Shown here one piece after another: positions 7,300-16,439 of a DNA stretch of 64,000 nt. The position numbers and the translations under genes are program-made. Location: contig CALMJT010000131.1 of NCBI GenBank assembly GCA_937864365.1, forward strand, positions 51,476 through 115,475, written 5' to 3'. Every line of letters starts with the position of its first letter. Position 1 is the stretch's first letter. The notes under the pieces are model-generated. The model was not told the origin of the DNA and ran no database searches. It saw only the letters and a list, made by a program, of their open reading frames with translations. The DNA comes from an uncultured Alteromonadales bacterium. GTDB lineage: Bacteria > Pseudomonadota > Gammaproteobacteria > Pseudomonadales > Cellvibrionaceae.

Positions 7300-9582
7300 T
7301 TAGAAAGACGCTTTAAATTGCGCACCAATCACTCGTGGATCATTCACAAAGCCGGTGCGGTTATTAAAGTCGATGGCGCCTGTTACGCGGGTTTCGTCGG
7401 TACAGTTACGGCAGAATAATGCGGCATCGTATTTACCACCGCCCCAGTTGTAGCCCAAGCGTAAACCGGTTTCAAATAAGCCTTCGCTTTCGAACTCTTC
7501 CGATTCGTACAAGAAGAAATTCACTTCGCTGGTATAAGCAAAATCAGCAAATGCGTAAACTTGAGAGCCATCGGTTAATGGATATTCATAACGTACGGTT
7601 GCGTTACCAATCCACTCTGCGGCTTGTGGAAGTGGATTGCCATCAATGCTGAAGGTCTCTTCACCGTTTGGACCTATCACTAGCGGATCATTAATATTAC
7701 ATAGGCGGCCATCAGCATCAGACCCACAACCAGAAACCGATAAAGATGGATCGTTGATTTCGGTATCGTTGTAGCTACCACCTATTGTCACGAATAGGTT
7801 TTCGGTAATGTATGCTTCAAAATCTAACTCAAAACCTTGGCCGGTAGTTTCATCGGCATTAATTAACGCGGTTTGATTAGAGGTACCACCAACAGCCGTT
7901 AATTGTTGATCGCTAACTTCGTAGTAATAAACGTTAAAGTTTAAACGGGCACGACGATCAAAGAGTTCGGTTTTGATACCGGTTTCGTAGGACAAAATGG
8001 TTTCTGAATCAGCGAAGGTAATTTCATCACCGGTAGAAGAGAGTGAACCAAAGCTAGGGGCTCTAAAACCGGTAGCAATACGTGCATAAAGCGCAACATC
8101 ATCGTTTAGGGAATAGTGCGCGCTTAAATCCCAAGTTACTTCAGATTCGTCGCCACCGGCCTTAAATTCGGCAGGTGAATTAATCGACTGAGTAAAGTCT
8201 TTATCGTCGTAGGTGTAACGCAGGCCGCCGCTCAATTGTAAATCGTCGCTAACGTCGTAGGTTAAAGAACCAAAAATTGCCCACGCGGTGTTTTCTTGAT
8301 TACTTTGCTGAAGGGTGCGATCACCACCGAATAAGGTGTCGTAAGTGAATGAGTTATCGGTTACATCTTCGTAGAAATAGAAGACACCCGCTTGCCAGTT
8401 TAAAGCTGTGGGTAAAGTAGATTCGATACGCAACTCTTGCGTAATTTGCTCGTGGTCGTCTAATCCGCCAGCAGTTTCAACCGAGAAAGGAATAAATCCT
8501 GGGCCAAAAGGTGGCGCGAACGAAGCACCAAAACCGGCATCAACGTCACCACGGGTAAAGTAGTGGGTTACGCTTTCATAACCGGTAATAGAATGCAGCG
8601 TGTAATTTTCGTTTAAATCCCATTGCAAGCGAGCACTACCACCAACGCTGGTGTAAGACTGGGTATTTTCACCGTCAATAGAAATTTCTTCAGGATCAAA
8701 ACCCGGTACTAAATCATTGTCGCCTTTTTCGATAATGTTTGCGCGGAATAAACGAGCAGTACCGTCGTCGATATTGCGTACATGCAGATTAAATAACGCG
8801 CTAAAGTCGCCTTCGCTGGGTTCATATAAAAGCTGGAAGCGAGCGGCGCTGTCATCGTAACCACCGAATGCATCGCTGTTGCGAACGGTATTGCCGTTGG
8901 CATCTTGAATTACGTTATCGACGAAATCGTCACGATGTTGGTAAAGCGCGGAGAAGCGGGCAGCCCATTCATCGTTAATTGGCAGGTTAAATGCGCCCTC
9001 AACATTGGATGTGTTGTAAGTTGCCGTTGATAAATTGACGTAACCTTCGCTAGAACCAATGACCGGCTTTGCAGAATTAAATTTAACCACACCGGCGGGA
9101 GTGTTGCGTCCAAATAATGTACCTTGTGGGCCGCGTAAAACTTCTACGTTGGCAAGGTCAAAAATTGGGAAACCTTTTAACGCAGGGTTTTCAAGAACGA
9201 TATCATTATAAACCAGTGACACAGGCTGTGATGCGAAACTTGAGAAATCGGTATTACCGTAACCGCGAATATAAAAGCGCGGAAAGGTTCGACCATTGGA
9301 AGATTCGACGTTTAAACTGGGTACTTTGCTGGCCAAGATTCTTACATCGCCACCGCTGGTACCAATTGCTTCCAGATATTCATTACCCAACACAGAAGCG
9401 GAAACCGGTACATCGGTAATGTCTGCTTCACGTCGTTCGGCGGTTACCGTAATGGTTTCTAAAACACCGCGCGTTTGCGCCGCGGATTCTTGCGCAAATG
9501 CATCGTTACAGATAACAGAGCCAAGTGCCAAGGCTGTAACAGAAATGCGGTGAATGTGTTGAGACAAAAGATTTTTCCTCAC
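7300..9582 (-). CDS. TonB-dependent outer-membrane receptor
   Basis: A 760-aa receptor of the iron-complex receptor type. It has a signal peptide ending near DAFAQES. A TonB box-like ETITVTAERRE (about 42-52) is followed by the plug with RFYIRGYG, NVEVLRGPQGTLFGRNTPAGVVKFNS. A 22-strand barrel follows, closing with a C-terminal aromatic (QFKASF). The start is GTG 9582 with a good AGGAG Shine-Dalgarno. The ligand cannot be read from the sequence. The neighbouring nucleoside hydrolase and the long, gene-free upstream DNA are its only context. A two-Cys CRNC pair (coded near 7410) close to the C-terminus is slightly unusual and may form a loop disulphide. Confidence 0.95.
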   Translation of the reverse strand: MRKNLLSQHIHRISVTALALGSVICNDAFAQESAAQTRGVLETITVTAERREADITDVPVSASVLGNEYLEAIGTSGGDVRILASKVPSLNVESSNGRTFPRFYIRGYGNTDFSSFASQPVSLVYNDIVLENPALKGFPIFDLANVEVLRGPQGTLFGRNTPAGVVKFNSAKPVIGSSEGYVNLSTATYNTSNVEGAFNLPINDEWAARFSALYQHRDDFVDNVIQDANGNTVRNSDAFGGYDDSAARFQLLYEPSEGDFSALFNLHVRNIDDGTARLFRANIIEKGDNDLVPGFDPEEISIDGENTQSYTSVGGSARLQWDLNENYTLHSITGYESVTHYFTRGDVDAGFGASFAPPFGPGFIPFSVETAGGLDDHEQITQELRIESTLPTALNWQAGVFYFYEDVTDNSFTYDTLFGGDRTLQQSNQENTAWAIFGSLTYDVSDDLQLSGGLRYTYDDKDFTQSINSPAEFKAGGDESEVTWDLSAHYSLNDDVALYARIATGFRAPSFGSLSSTGDEITFADSETILSYETGIKTELFDRRARLNFNVYYYEVSDQQLTAVGGTSNQTALINADETTGQGFELDFEAYITENLFVTIGGSYNDTEINDPSLSVSGCGSDADGRLCNINDPLVIGPNGEETFSIDGNPLPQAAEWIGNATVRYEYPLTDGSQVYAFADFAYTSEVNFFLYESEEFESEGLFETGLRLGYNWGGGKYDAALFCRNCTDETRVTGAIDFNNRTGFVNDPRVIGAQFKASF

Positions 9583-11864
9583 GGATAACTCCTAAATAAT
9601 GTTGAGCAGTATGATAAAAGCTCAAGTCATGCGTAATTAATGAGCGTTATAACCACGGTAGATAATTCGATAGAGTGGTGCACAAGATCCAACCTAAGTG
9701 AGTTTAACAACGTCACTCGAATGGCAATAGTTATGCCTAAAGTAAGTGCTTAGAAAAAATAACGGCAAGGATTGTAAACTGTGGGATTGAACAGGTAAAA
9801 CAAGAAATTAAATTATTCGTTCGTATAAATATGCACAATAGCTGACCACATGGTTAATAAATTATCACATTAATGCGTCAAGTTGGTATTTTTTATTCAT
9901 AACTGTATTTTTTGAATCGATCGCTCAAAAATTAGGCGTGAAAATATTATCGTAACTCGGCAAGTCGCGACTGTATTTTCGAGGAAATTGCCTAATTCTG
10001 TAAAAAATACCGTAAATTAAGGAGTATTCGTTCAGTAGCAGGGCTTCTTAACGATTAGGTTTTTGCACAAATTTCAGTATTGTTAATTAATAATGACAAA
10101 AACTTAATATTTGCTCAAATTTCGACAGGCGGTTAGCTGTTGTTCTATTGATGAACAAGATCAAAAAAGTTGACCAAAATGACAAATTGCTTGGCGGTTA
10201 ATTTATGCGCTGATTTATCAGTAATTACTGATGTTGCAGACAATTTAAACACGAGCATCAAGGGCAGTTTTTTATTTTTGTACGATAAATGCTGATCTAA
10301 TTATGATGTGAATGAATTACTTACATTTATCAGTAGTATCAATCAGAGTTTTTTATATCAATGCTACGCTGATAATTAATTTGTGTTTATTAGACTATTA
10401 CTCGCTATTATATTTTGAAGAGTATAAATAAACAGTAGGAAACTCTAGGTTAATCAGAGTTTCCTACTGTTTGATTCCCTTAATTTAGTTCAGTGAATTC
10501 TGTATTCTCCCGCTAGATTATTTTTACAGTACGTAAAAATAATCACTGCAAAATATATTCGGTAATTTTATTCATAGCACTGTCGACAACTTCGGTTTAT
10601 ATCTGTCTAGAGCGAAATTAACAGTCATCCGAAACCTTGGCAGCGATTTATTTTTAGAGCCATTAGTATGCCGGCTGCGTAATTAAGTATTTCGGTTAGT
10701 CTGTTGTTAAATTTAGCGGTTGTTAAATTAGTGGATTTTTAAATTAGTGGCTTGTTAAAAACTTGCAATCCAATTGGTTACTGCTTCAATCAGTGTGCAC
10801 ACATTAAAGCAGTAATTTCCAGCTTTTGGTTTAGGCCAGTTGTTTATCATTATGGATGTTGAGGATAGGGCGTTGGTTGTAGGAAGCTCTGAATTAATTG
10901 ACATTTCTTTTATTTTTACAGTTTTGTATATTTCATTTGAGTTGAGCATTTCTTAAAAAATAAATATTTTGGTCGTTTGATCAAGTATTTGAAATGCTAT
11001 ACCCTTACAAATGTTGCTGCATTTTCAACCGATTCACCGACTAGACCTAGATTCTTTTAGTCATGTTCCTCTCTATTGATGAGCGCCAAGATTATCGGTT
11101 TTTTGCTTGGACAGAGAGTTGGCTATTTTTTTATCAATTTTTGATAATTGTGTTGCTGATGAAGCTCCATAATTCTTGTCTGAACTTTCAACGTTTTTCC
11201 CGTATACACATTTTTTTAGATATTAGTTAAACAACAAGTGATATTTGAAAAATGTAGGCTGTTCAATTTTTTGTTCAAATTGATTGTTTTTTAGTCTTTT
11301 TCAGGTTTTAACATTTAAATATTTCGGGGTTTTTCCGACGCATTTCGGGCCCAAAAGCTTTCCAAAAGCAAAAAATTGTTAACCACTTCTAGCTTTTTTC
11401 ATCTCAAAGAAGTGTTTGCTCTCTTAACTCTCTGTTAACTTTTTCTTAATACTTTTTTCTTATCTTTAATCTTAAATTAGTTTTTTAATTTAGAGCGTTC
11501 TAATTTCCTATCTTCTTATTTTTCCACTCAAATTACATATATTTACAATTGTAATGATTTTCACCTTTCTTAGATCATCCGAATCTTTAATATCAAAGAG
11601 CTATCGGTCAAATAGATTTTTTTAAAATTTTATTCAGCTTGGCTTCCTGAAATCCCGTGATAGCATTTGTTTCGTTGAAATTTACTGACTCTATCTTTCA
11701 ACTGCGGTTATCAAGATGATCATGTTTAAGCCAGCTCGAAATCGCATATCGACGCACGGTTTTTAGAACGTGTTAATGACTAAGCTCGAAATTTACAAAG
11801 TTACGTAAAGAACTACGTAGCGCCGTTTAAGAATCAATTCAATCATCTATGTAAGGGAAGAATT
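9583..11864. other. 2.3-kb AT-rich gene-free region
   Basis: No convincing coding frame on either strand; a 64-codon frame at 10755-10949 looks spurious. It contains one solo repeat hairpin (10433-10469), T-rich stretches around 11100-11600, and tandem TACGTA palindromes (11802-11807, 11814-11819) just upstream of the haloperoxidase gene that could be regulatory. No decayed gene could be recognised. Confidence 0.6.
10433..10469. repeat. Solo terminal hairpin of the dispersed repeat
   Basis: Arms CAGTAGGAAACTCT and AGAGTTTCCTACTG form a perfect 14-bp stem around a 9-nt loop. This is the first hairpin of the dispersed element alone, with the stem extended by flanking bases. Confidence 0.8.
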
Positions 11865-13490
11865 ATGATGAAGATGAAAAAACTATCAGCGATTTTAATC
11901 GCGTCGTCTTTGGGTATGGCCGCCGGCTCTGTATTCGCAGAAGAATCTGCCACTGGCAGTCAATCAAAATCTCAATCTGTTGGCTACATCGGTAAACTAA
12001 GTAAGTCTACCATCCAAGCCGGTAACCTATGGCGCTTGCAAGCAGTTGGTTATGACGATTTTTATTCTTCTGTTGATAACCTATCTGAGCGCGTTAAATT
12101 CTGGCACACCGTTGCACTTGACACCGTAGCTCTTGACCACACTCCTCCGTCTCAAGACGAACCAGCTCCAGCTAACCAAGGTGGTCCAACCCGCACCAGT
12201 CGTGCATTAGCCATGGTACAAGTTGCTGTTTTTGATGCATTAAACGCAATTGAAGACGAATACAATTCATACGCTGCAACCGATCTAGTTGCTCCTGCAA
12301 ACGCATCTCCTGATGCAGCAGTTGCTTTCGCAGCATTCCGCACTCTTAAGCGTTTATACCCAGCTCAAGAAGCCCGTCTAACGGAAATTAAAGACGAAGA
12401 AGTTACTCGTATCAAATCATTCACCAGCCAAGCTAGCTATAACGCGGGTAAAGACGTAGGTATTGCTGCATTTAAAGCAATGCGCGACCTTCGTGCTGGC
12501 GACCGTTCTGGCCGTGCAGAAGCAGACTTCGGTGAAGGCGGACGTGTAGCCGGTGGCGCAAACGTTACTTATTTCGGTACCAAAGTAAACGGCGGTACTC
12601 GTAACATTGGTGAATGGCAACCAGATCCAAACACTCCTCCAACTGCGGGTGAATTTAACCTTGCTCTAGGTGCTTACTGGGGTAACGTTAAGCCATTCTT
12701 CATGGCCGCTGGCGATCAATTCCGTATTGCTCCACCTCCAGCATTAGACGGTGAAGAGTACGCAAAAGCTTACGCAGGCGTTGCAGCTATTGGTGGTGCT
12801 CCTACCAATACCAATACCGTTAGCACTGGTACCGACGAAACTCGCTTCATTGGTAACTACTGGGGCTACGATGGCGTACCTTTAATTGGTGTACCACCAC
12901 GTATTTACAACCAAATCGCAATCCAAATCGCTAAAGCAGAAGGTCTTACTGATCCTCTAGAACTTGCACGTACTCTTGCTATGGTTAACATCGGCATGGC
13001 TGATGTTGGTATTGCTGCATGGGACAGTAAATTCTTCTACAACTTGTGGCGCCCAGTTACTGGTATTCGCAGCGAAGACTTGAACCCAGATACCGTTAAA
13101 GACATTACTTGGGATCCAGTTGGTGTTTCTGTAATTAACACCGAAGAACCTGTTCGTCCTACTCCTCCATTCCCAGCTTACCCAAGTGGTCACGCTGCAT
13201 TCGGTGGTGTAACGTTCGAAATTCTTCGTGATTTGTTAGGCGATGACACTCCATTTACTTTCGTTTCTGACGAATACAATGGTTTAGGTTTCGACCCATT
13301 CCACCCAGACGTTCCACGTCCATTCGTACCCGTTCGTTTTGAGCGTTTAACTGACGCCCAAGAACAAAACGGTATCAGCCGTGTATACAACGGTGTGCAC
13401 TGGAGCTTTGACGATACCGCTGGTCAAGGTCAAGGTACCGCTATTGGTCGTTATTTACTTGAAGACATTTCTGCATTCAAGCTTAAGTAA
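11865..13490 (+). CDS. Exported vanadium-dependent haloperoxidase / PAP2-superfamily enzyme
   Basis: A 541-aa protein with a Sec signal peptide (MMKMKKLSAILIA..., cleavage near VFA-EES). The vanadate/phosphate site of the vanadium haloperoxidase and PAP2 acid-phosphatase superfamily is complete: Lys389 and Arg396-Pro397 (KFFYNLWRP), PSGH at 440-443, and Ser505-Arg506, His512 and Asp516 (SRVYNGVHWSFD). This fits KX6RP...PSGH...SRX5HX3D. The long helical N-terminal part resembles bacterial vanadium haloperoxidase-like proteins more than small phosphatases. The halide, if any, cannot be told. The ATG has a GGGAAG Shine-Dalgarno. It is followed by its own terminator and by another exported protein. 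Confidence 0.9.
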   Translation: MMKMKKLSAILIASSLGMAAGSVFAEESATGSQSKSQSVGYIGKLSKSTIQAGNLWRLQAVGYDDFYSSVDNLSERVKFWHTVALDTVALDHTPPSQDEPAPANQGGPTRTSRALAMVQVAVFDALNAIEDEYNSYAATDLVAPANASPDAAVAFAAFRTLKRLYPAQEARLTEIKDEEVTRIKSFTSQASYNAGKDVGIAAFKAMRDLRAGDRSGRAEADFGEGGRVAGGANVTYFGTKVNGGTRNIGEWQPDPNTPPTAGEFNLALGAYWGNVKPFFMAAGDQFRIAPPPALDGEEYAKAYAGVAAIGGAPTNTNTVSTGTDETRFIGNYWGYDGVPLIGVPPRIYNQIAIQIAKAEGLTDPLELARTLAMVNIGMADVGIAAWDSKFFYNLWRPVTGIRSEDLNPDTVKDITWDPVGVSVINTEEPVRPTPPFPAYPSGHAAFGGVTFEILRDLLGDDTPFTFVSDEYNGLGFDPFHPDVPRPFVPVRFERLTDAQEQNGISRVYNGVHWSFDDTAGQGQGTAIGRYLLEDISAFKLK

Positions 13491-13546
13491 TGACCGAATA
13501 GACTGTGTTTGTCGATAATATGTTAGTCGATAAATAGTCTTATCGT

Positions 13547-13579
13547 ACCGGCCCTACTTAAGTAAGTGGGGCCGGTTTT
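13547..13579 (+). terminator. Intrinsic terminator after the haloperoxidase gene
   Basis: ACCGGCC pairs with GGCCGGT, extended by TACTTA/AGTAAGT-type pairing inside, and runs into TTTTG. The stem is long, the T-run short. Confidence 0.75.
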
Positions 13580-13672
13580 GTATTGGCGTATTGTTGAGCC
13601 AAAAAAGGATATCTGAGCAAGTTTCTAGTTTGTTGAGATATAGGGACATCCAAATAACAAAGGCACCAAATT

Positions 13673-14173
13673 ATGAAATTCTTAAGACTCTTTATTTTAT
13701 TATTCGTAGCAACCGGTTTTACAGCTCATTCAGTTATTGCCGAAGAGACTGTTAATACGGTTGAGCGCAAGCAAATTGTTGAACTGTTACCAGAAGACTT
13801 TAAACCAGCATTTACCAAAGAAACCGTTATTAAGCTTAACGCCATCGTTCATCGTTCATTTGAAGCGATCAATGATTACGACGAGAGCGTAAAAGCCGCG
13901 CGTGGCGCTTTGATTGAGGCAATGAAGCCTGATGCATCCAGCGACACCAAAGCAATGGCCATGAAAAAATTGGCTCATATCAGTGAGTTAAACAAACAAT
14001 CTAAAGCTGCATTGTCTGACATGAAGGCCGCAGAAACCGAATTGCGTAACAGTGACGAAGAATATAACTCAGCAATTTTGGCCGGTATGGTTGATTTTGT
14101 TGAAGACGTAGAGCGTGAAATTTCTGCTCAGTACACTAAGTTACAAGCCATGATGCTAGAATCGAAGAGCTAG
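13673..14173 (+). CDS. Exported helical protein of unknown function
   Basis: A 166-aa protein with a signal peptide (MKFLRLFILLFVATGFTAHS..., cleavage near VIA-EET). The mature part is almost wholly charged alpha-helix, with heptad-like spacing from about residue 50 to 160, so a coiled coil or helical bundle is likely. No catalytic motif or cysteine is seen. It starts 180 bp after the haloperoxidase, beyond a terminator, so co-transcription would need read-through. I do not recognise the family. Confidence 0.75.
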   Translation: MKFLRLFILLFVATGFTAHSVIAEETVNTVERKQIVELLPEDFKPAFTKETVIKLNAIVHRSFEAINDYDESVKAARGALIEAMKPDASSDTKAMAMKKLAHISELNKQSKAALSDMKAAETELRNSDEEYNSAILAGMVDFVEDVEREISAQYTKLQAMMLESKS

Positions 14174-14234
14174 CATCACTCGCACTTAAGCGTATTTTAT
14201 CGTTGCAGGTAATTTCAACTCTTAAGTTGGCCAC

Positions 14235-14276
14235 ATAACCTTCTAGAGGATAACGACTTTAGAGGGTTATTTTTTG
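14235..14276 (+). terminator. Probable terminator after the helical exported protein
   Basis: ATAACC-t-TCTA pairs with TAGA-g-GGTTAT and is followed by TTTTTTG. The loop is 15-16 nt. Confidence 0.65.
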
Positions 14277-14470
14277 CTCGTACCTTTCTGCAAATTTGCC
14301 ACACAAAGTAATTTCAACACTATTATTATCGTAGTTTCTAGCTAATTTCACCTTGAAGAAATCAGTGATTTTGTAAGAATTTTAATCGGATTTCTAAGCA
14401 TCTATTCGATGTTCTGCTCACACGAACTATTCCCCGAAACTCCTGAACTTATCTGCTGTATTCAGCTTTT

Positions 14471-15682
14471 CTAAAGTACATTTAACGCTATTTTTATGCC
14501 TGAGCACCAAAGTACTAAATAAATCGGCGATAAGCGAAATACTGTAAGTAATGTAAAACCGAAGATTGCAATTGCTAGATCGATTTTATCGAATATAGCT
14601 TGTGTAAATATGGGATCGTAGAGCGCAGCTGCTAGTATGCCTACCACCGATGCGTTTATTCCAGCGATGATTTTGTGGCTAGAGGAATAACCCGCTAGGG
14701 TTTTCCATAAAGGTAGTATGGCAATTACAAGAATAAAGCCCGGTAAAAAAATAAAAACTACGGCTATTACCGCCGTAACCAATGGTGGATATTGGCTGGG
14801 TATAAGTGCGCCAAGATACGCCGAGAACGTAAACAAGGGGCCAGGAATCGCTTGCGCTGCGCCGTAACCAGCAATAAAGGCGGTTTCGTCAATTGCTCCG
14901 TTAGCAACGGTAGCGTTTTCTAGCAGCGGTAACACAACGTGACCACCACCAAAAACCAAAGCGCCGGCGTTATAAAATGTTTGTGCTGTAAAATACAGCG
15001 AGTTATCAAAATTCAGTAACGTAAAAATCGCTAGTAACGTGAAGAATAATAGAGCGAAACTTATTCCTATCTTTGTGCTATGGGCGACGCAAATCGAGTG
15101 TTGAGTATGAAAATTATCGCTGGTATTTGGGGAAAAAAAACAATAACCCATACCTGCGGCAATAATGATGACGATAATTTGTGTCCAATAAAACGGCCAG
15201 ATTAATAAAGAACACAGCGATAAGACGGCAATTATTTGCGTACCTTGGCGCGCGCATAATTTTTTACTCATGCTTAGTACTGCGTCGGCAACCACCACCA
15301 AGGCAACAATTTTTAAACCGGATATAAGTGCTTTGCCCCAGGCGGAGCTGGAATCTGGTAGCCAAAAAGCCAGCGCAAACATGATGAGCGCAGAGGGTAG
15401 CGTGAAAGCTAAAAATGCTAAAACTGCGCCTAAAGCCCCTAGTCGATGTAAGCCAATAGAAAATCCCAGCTGACTGCTTGCAGGTCCCGGCAAAAATTGG
15501 CAAATGGCGAGTAATTGAGAAAATTGACTATCACTTAACCATGCTTTTTTTTCGACAAATTCCCGGTGAAAGTAGCCTATATGAGCGGTAGGGCCACCGA
15601 ATGAGCTGCATCCAAGTTTAAGAAATGTCATAAACAGCTGTGTGGCTTGAGAAAATGTTTGCGACTTATTTTGGGTTGTCAT
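14471..15682 (-). CDS. chrA: Chromate-transporter-family (ChrA) membrane protein
   Basis: A 403-aa polytopic inner-membrane protein with the two tandem CHR domains of the long-chain ChrA family. The first contains KLGCSSFGGPTAHIGYFHRE and QFLPGPASSQLGFSIG; the second contains ALVFGGGHVVLPLLEN and GAAQAIPGPLFTFSAYLGAL. ChrA proteins export chromate by proton antiport; whether this one moves chromate or another oxyanion such as sulfate is not established. It stands alone, with a degenerate dispersed repeat upstream of its start. No chrB regulator is nearby. Confidence 0.9.
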   Translation of the reverse strand: MTTQNKSQTFSQATQLFMTFLKLGCSSFGGPTAHIGYFHREFVEKKAWLSDSQFSQLLAICQFLPGPASSQLGFSIGLHRLGALGAVLAFLAFTLPSALIMFALAFWLPDSSSAWGKALISGLKIVALVVVADAVLSMSKKLCARQGTQIIAVLSLCSLLIWPFYWTQIIVIIIAAGMGYCFFSPNTSDNFHTQHSICVAHSTKIGISFALLFFTLLAIFTLLNFDNSLYFTAQTFYNAGALVFGGGHVVLPLLENATVANGAIDETAFIAGYGAAQAIPGPLFTFSAYLGALIPSQYPPLVTAVIAVVFIFLPGFILVIAILPLWKTLAGYSSSHKIIAGINASVVGILAAALYDPIFTQAIFDKIDLAIAIFGFTLLTVFRLSPIYLVLWCSGIKIALNVL

Positions 15683-15733
15683 TGCTCTTACTATGCGTGT
15701 GAGAATTGTGAGTATGAAGTGATATTTTAAAAT

Positions 15734-15925
15734 GGGAAACGCGGATTAACCTAGAGTTTCCTACAATATTGGGATATGTCACGGGGACGTGCCATGGAGA
15801 TGTGTCATAGAAGTGTGCCGCTATTCTCAAGAGCGGTAAGAGCTTGAACGTGTGAAGAAATTCGAAATCGCAGGGTCAATTTCTGCCCTCTGATTAAATC
15901 ATGGCGGCGTTAAACTGAGATTCCT
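15734..15925 (+). repeat. Dispersed repeat, degenerate and expanded
   Basis: Starts GGGAAACGCGGATTAACCTA and ends TTAAACTGAGATTCCT. The interior is expanded, with several ATGTGTCA/GTGCC units replacing the single central hairpin; the right-hand CCTCTGATTAAATCATGG is preserved. Confidence 0.75.
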
Positions 15926-16122
15926 ATAGGTGATTTTATGGTAACCGTTTATGAGACGGACTTTATGTGAGCCTTGCCAAAAATACGTTTTATAACGAGT
16001 ATTTTATTTCACAATCATCGAAATACTGTGTTTAAAAGCTAATGTTTAAAAACGTAAGCATAAACGCTTAATAACATAGATGAGTAGAAGTTATCTTACT
16101 AGATGGAATTTCTAGATTGAAT

Positions 16123-16148
16123 AAAAAAAAGCCCTCAGTAGAGGGCTG
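16123..16148 (-). terminator. Intrinsic terminator of the second TonB receptor
   Basis: On the minus strand AGCCCTC-TACT-GAGGGCT is followed by a run of eight or more T. It lies about 290 bp downstream of the receptor stop. Confidence 0.75.
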
Positions 16149-16439
16149 CAGGAGAGATCACGAACGTGGCAACAGTTTTTGGAGAAACTATATGCTTCAT
16201 ATCTATAACGTTCTTCCGGGGTTTATCCCCCAAAATATTTTTGCAAATTTACGTAATTTTTTAAAACAAATTGCAGAATAAATTACGGAAAATAGAACGT
16301 TATTAAGTAAAAAAGTTATTACAGTTATTGTTCATCTATTAACTAGATTCTGCCTGCAGTTCCTTGGTTATTAGAAACTTTAACCTAGGGTATTGCAGGC
16401 AAATCCTTGTTATTAAAGTACTACTATTAACAGAGTCTC

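Larger units (their letters stand above)
15683..16439. other. Intergenic region with repeat and terminator
   Basis: Holds a degenerate dispersed repeat (15734-15925) and a minus-strand terminator (16123-16148). No gene is seen. Confidence 0.65.

Noticed and set aside
9722..9738. TGGCAATAGTTATGCC with correct -24/-12 spacing
   Set aside because: Outer consensus bases are poor, and no terminator, hairpin or gene follows on that strand for 2 kb.
10755..10949. 64-codon open frame on the minus strand
   Set aside because: Low-complexity composition, no good Shine-Dalgarno and no recognisable domain; likely chance in AT-rich DNA.
12094..12110. CTGGCACACCGTTGC, a sigma-54-like match
   Set aside because: GG-GC spacing is one base short and it lies inside the haloperoxidase coding sequence.
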